From positions 1 through 5,101 of the forward strand of contig DXJM01000320.1 of NCBI GenBank assembly GCA_019057355.1: a stretch of DNA of 5,101 nt, read 5' to 3'. Source of the DNA: Promethearchaeota archaeon. Lineage in GTDB: Archaea > Asgardarchaeota > Lokiarchaeia > Sigyniarchaeales > SOKP01. Under the pieces are notes generated by a model. The model saw only the letters and a list, made by a program, of their open reading frames with translations, had not been told where the DNA came from and did no database searches. Position 1 is the first letter of the stretch, and the number at the start of each line of letters is the position of its first letter. Made by a program: the position numbers and the translations under genes. Shown piece by piece: positions 5,022 through 5,101 of this stretch.

Positions 5022-5101
5022 ATGTATTCTGATATTTTTTTTTATTTAGATCTCACAAAGGATTTCCTCAAGAGTAAGGATATCATCAAATCAATAAAAG
5101 A
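5022..5101 (+). CDS. Probable 5' end of an unidentified gene, cut by the window edge
   Basis: From the ATG at 5022 the frame stays open to the end of the window (26 full codons). The peptide looks protein-like: MYSDIFFYLD followed by an amphipathic Lys/Asp/Ile helix (LTKDFLKSKDIIKSIK). An in-frame TAG at 5007-5009 precludes an earlier start. The two other plus-strand frames hit stops. The gene would be divergent from the winged-helix gene with 131 bp between them. There is no SD, and a T9 tract at 5035-5043 lies inside the frame, so its beginning is not certain. Too little is visible to name a product. Confidence 0.4.
   Translation, partial: MYSDIFFYLDLTKDFLKSKDIIKSIK

Noticed and set aside
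1..5101. CRISPR array, insertion sequence, prophage or toxin-antitoxin system
   Set aside because: No regularly spaced repeats, transposase, integrase or phage genes, or recognisable toxin-antitoxin pair were seen on either strand.

Overview
The window is about 70% A+T by eye and looks like archaeal chromosomal DNA, most probably from an Asgard (Promethearchaeati) genome. The main reasons are a gelsolin-like domain of the eukaryotic actin-regulator type in a small prokaryotic gene, a PssA-type CDP-alcohol phosphatidyltransferase whose start region suits leaderless archaeal transcription, and a large TrmB-like winged-helix/coiled-coil protein. This assignment is inferred from protein content; there is no rRNA or other taxonomic marker here.

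Layout, left to right. (1) 47-535, plus strand: a conserved small soluble protein of unknown function, probably of the DUF7000 type. (2) 536-735: a convergent intergenic region holding a perfect 9-bp inverted repeat (arms 549-557 and 606-614) and oligo-T/A tracts. (3) 736-1887, minus strand: a 383-residue multidomain protein. It has an N-terminal gelsolin-like domain, an acidic stretch, a proline-rich linker, an unassigned alpha/beta segment, and a C-terminal SAP/Rho-N-like helical motif. It starts at GTG behind a clear GAGG ribosome-binding site. (4) 1888-2157: a 270-bp AT-rich divergent control region. (5) 2158-2916, plus strand: pssA, an integral-membrane archaetidylserine/phosphatidylserine synthase with a complete catalytic motif. 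(6) 2953-4890, minus strand: a 645-residue protein with an N-terminal winged helix, a very long helical/coiled-coil stretch, a TrmB/PLD-like alpha/beta domain, a disordered linker and a C-terminal helical module. Its only in-frame start is TTG, next to a T8 tract. (7) 4891-5021: a second divergent promoter region. (8) 5022 onward, plus strand: the probable start of a gene cut off by the window edge.

How the genes relate. No two adjacent complete genes share a strand, so no operon is visible; the arrangement is convergent, divergent, convergent, divergent. The clear metabolic function is polar-lipid head-group synthesis by PssA at the membrane. The most notable gene is the gelsolin-like one, which shares its upstream region with pssA. 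A link between actin regulation and membrane lipid synthesis is possible but rests only on this adjacency. No CRISPR array, insertion sequence, tRNA or rRNA was recognised.
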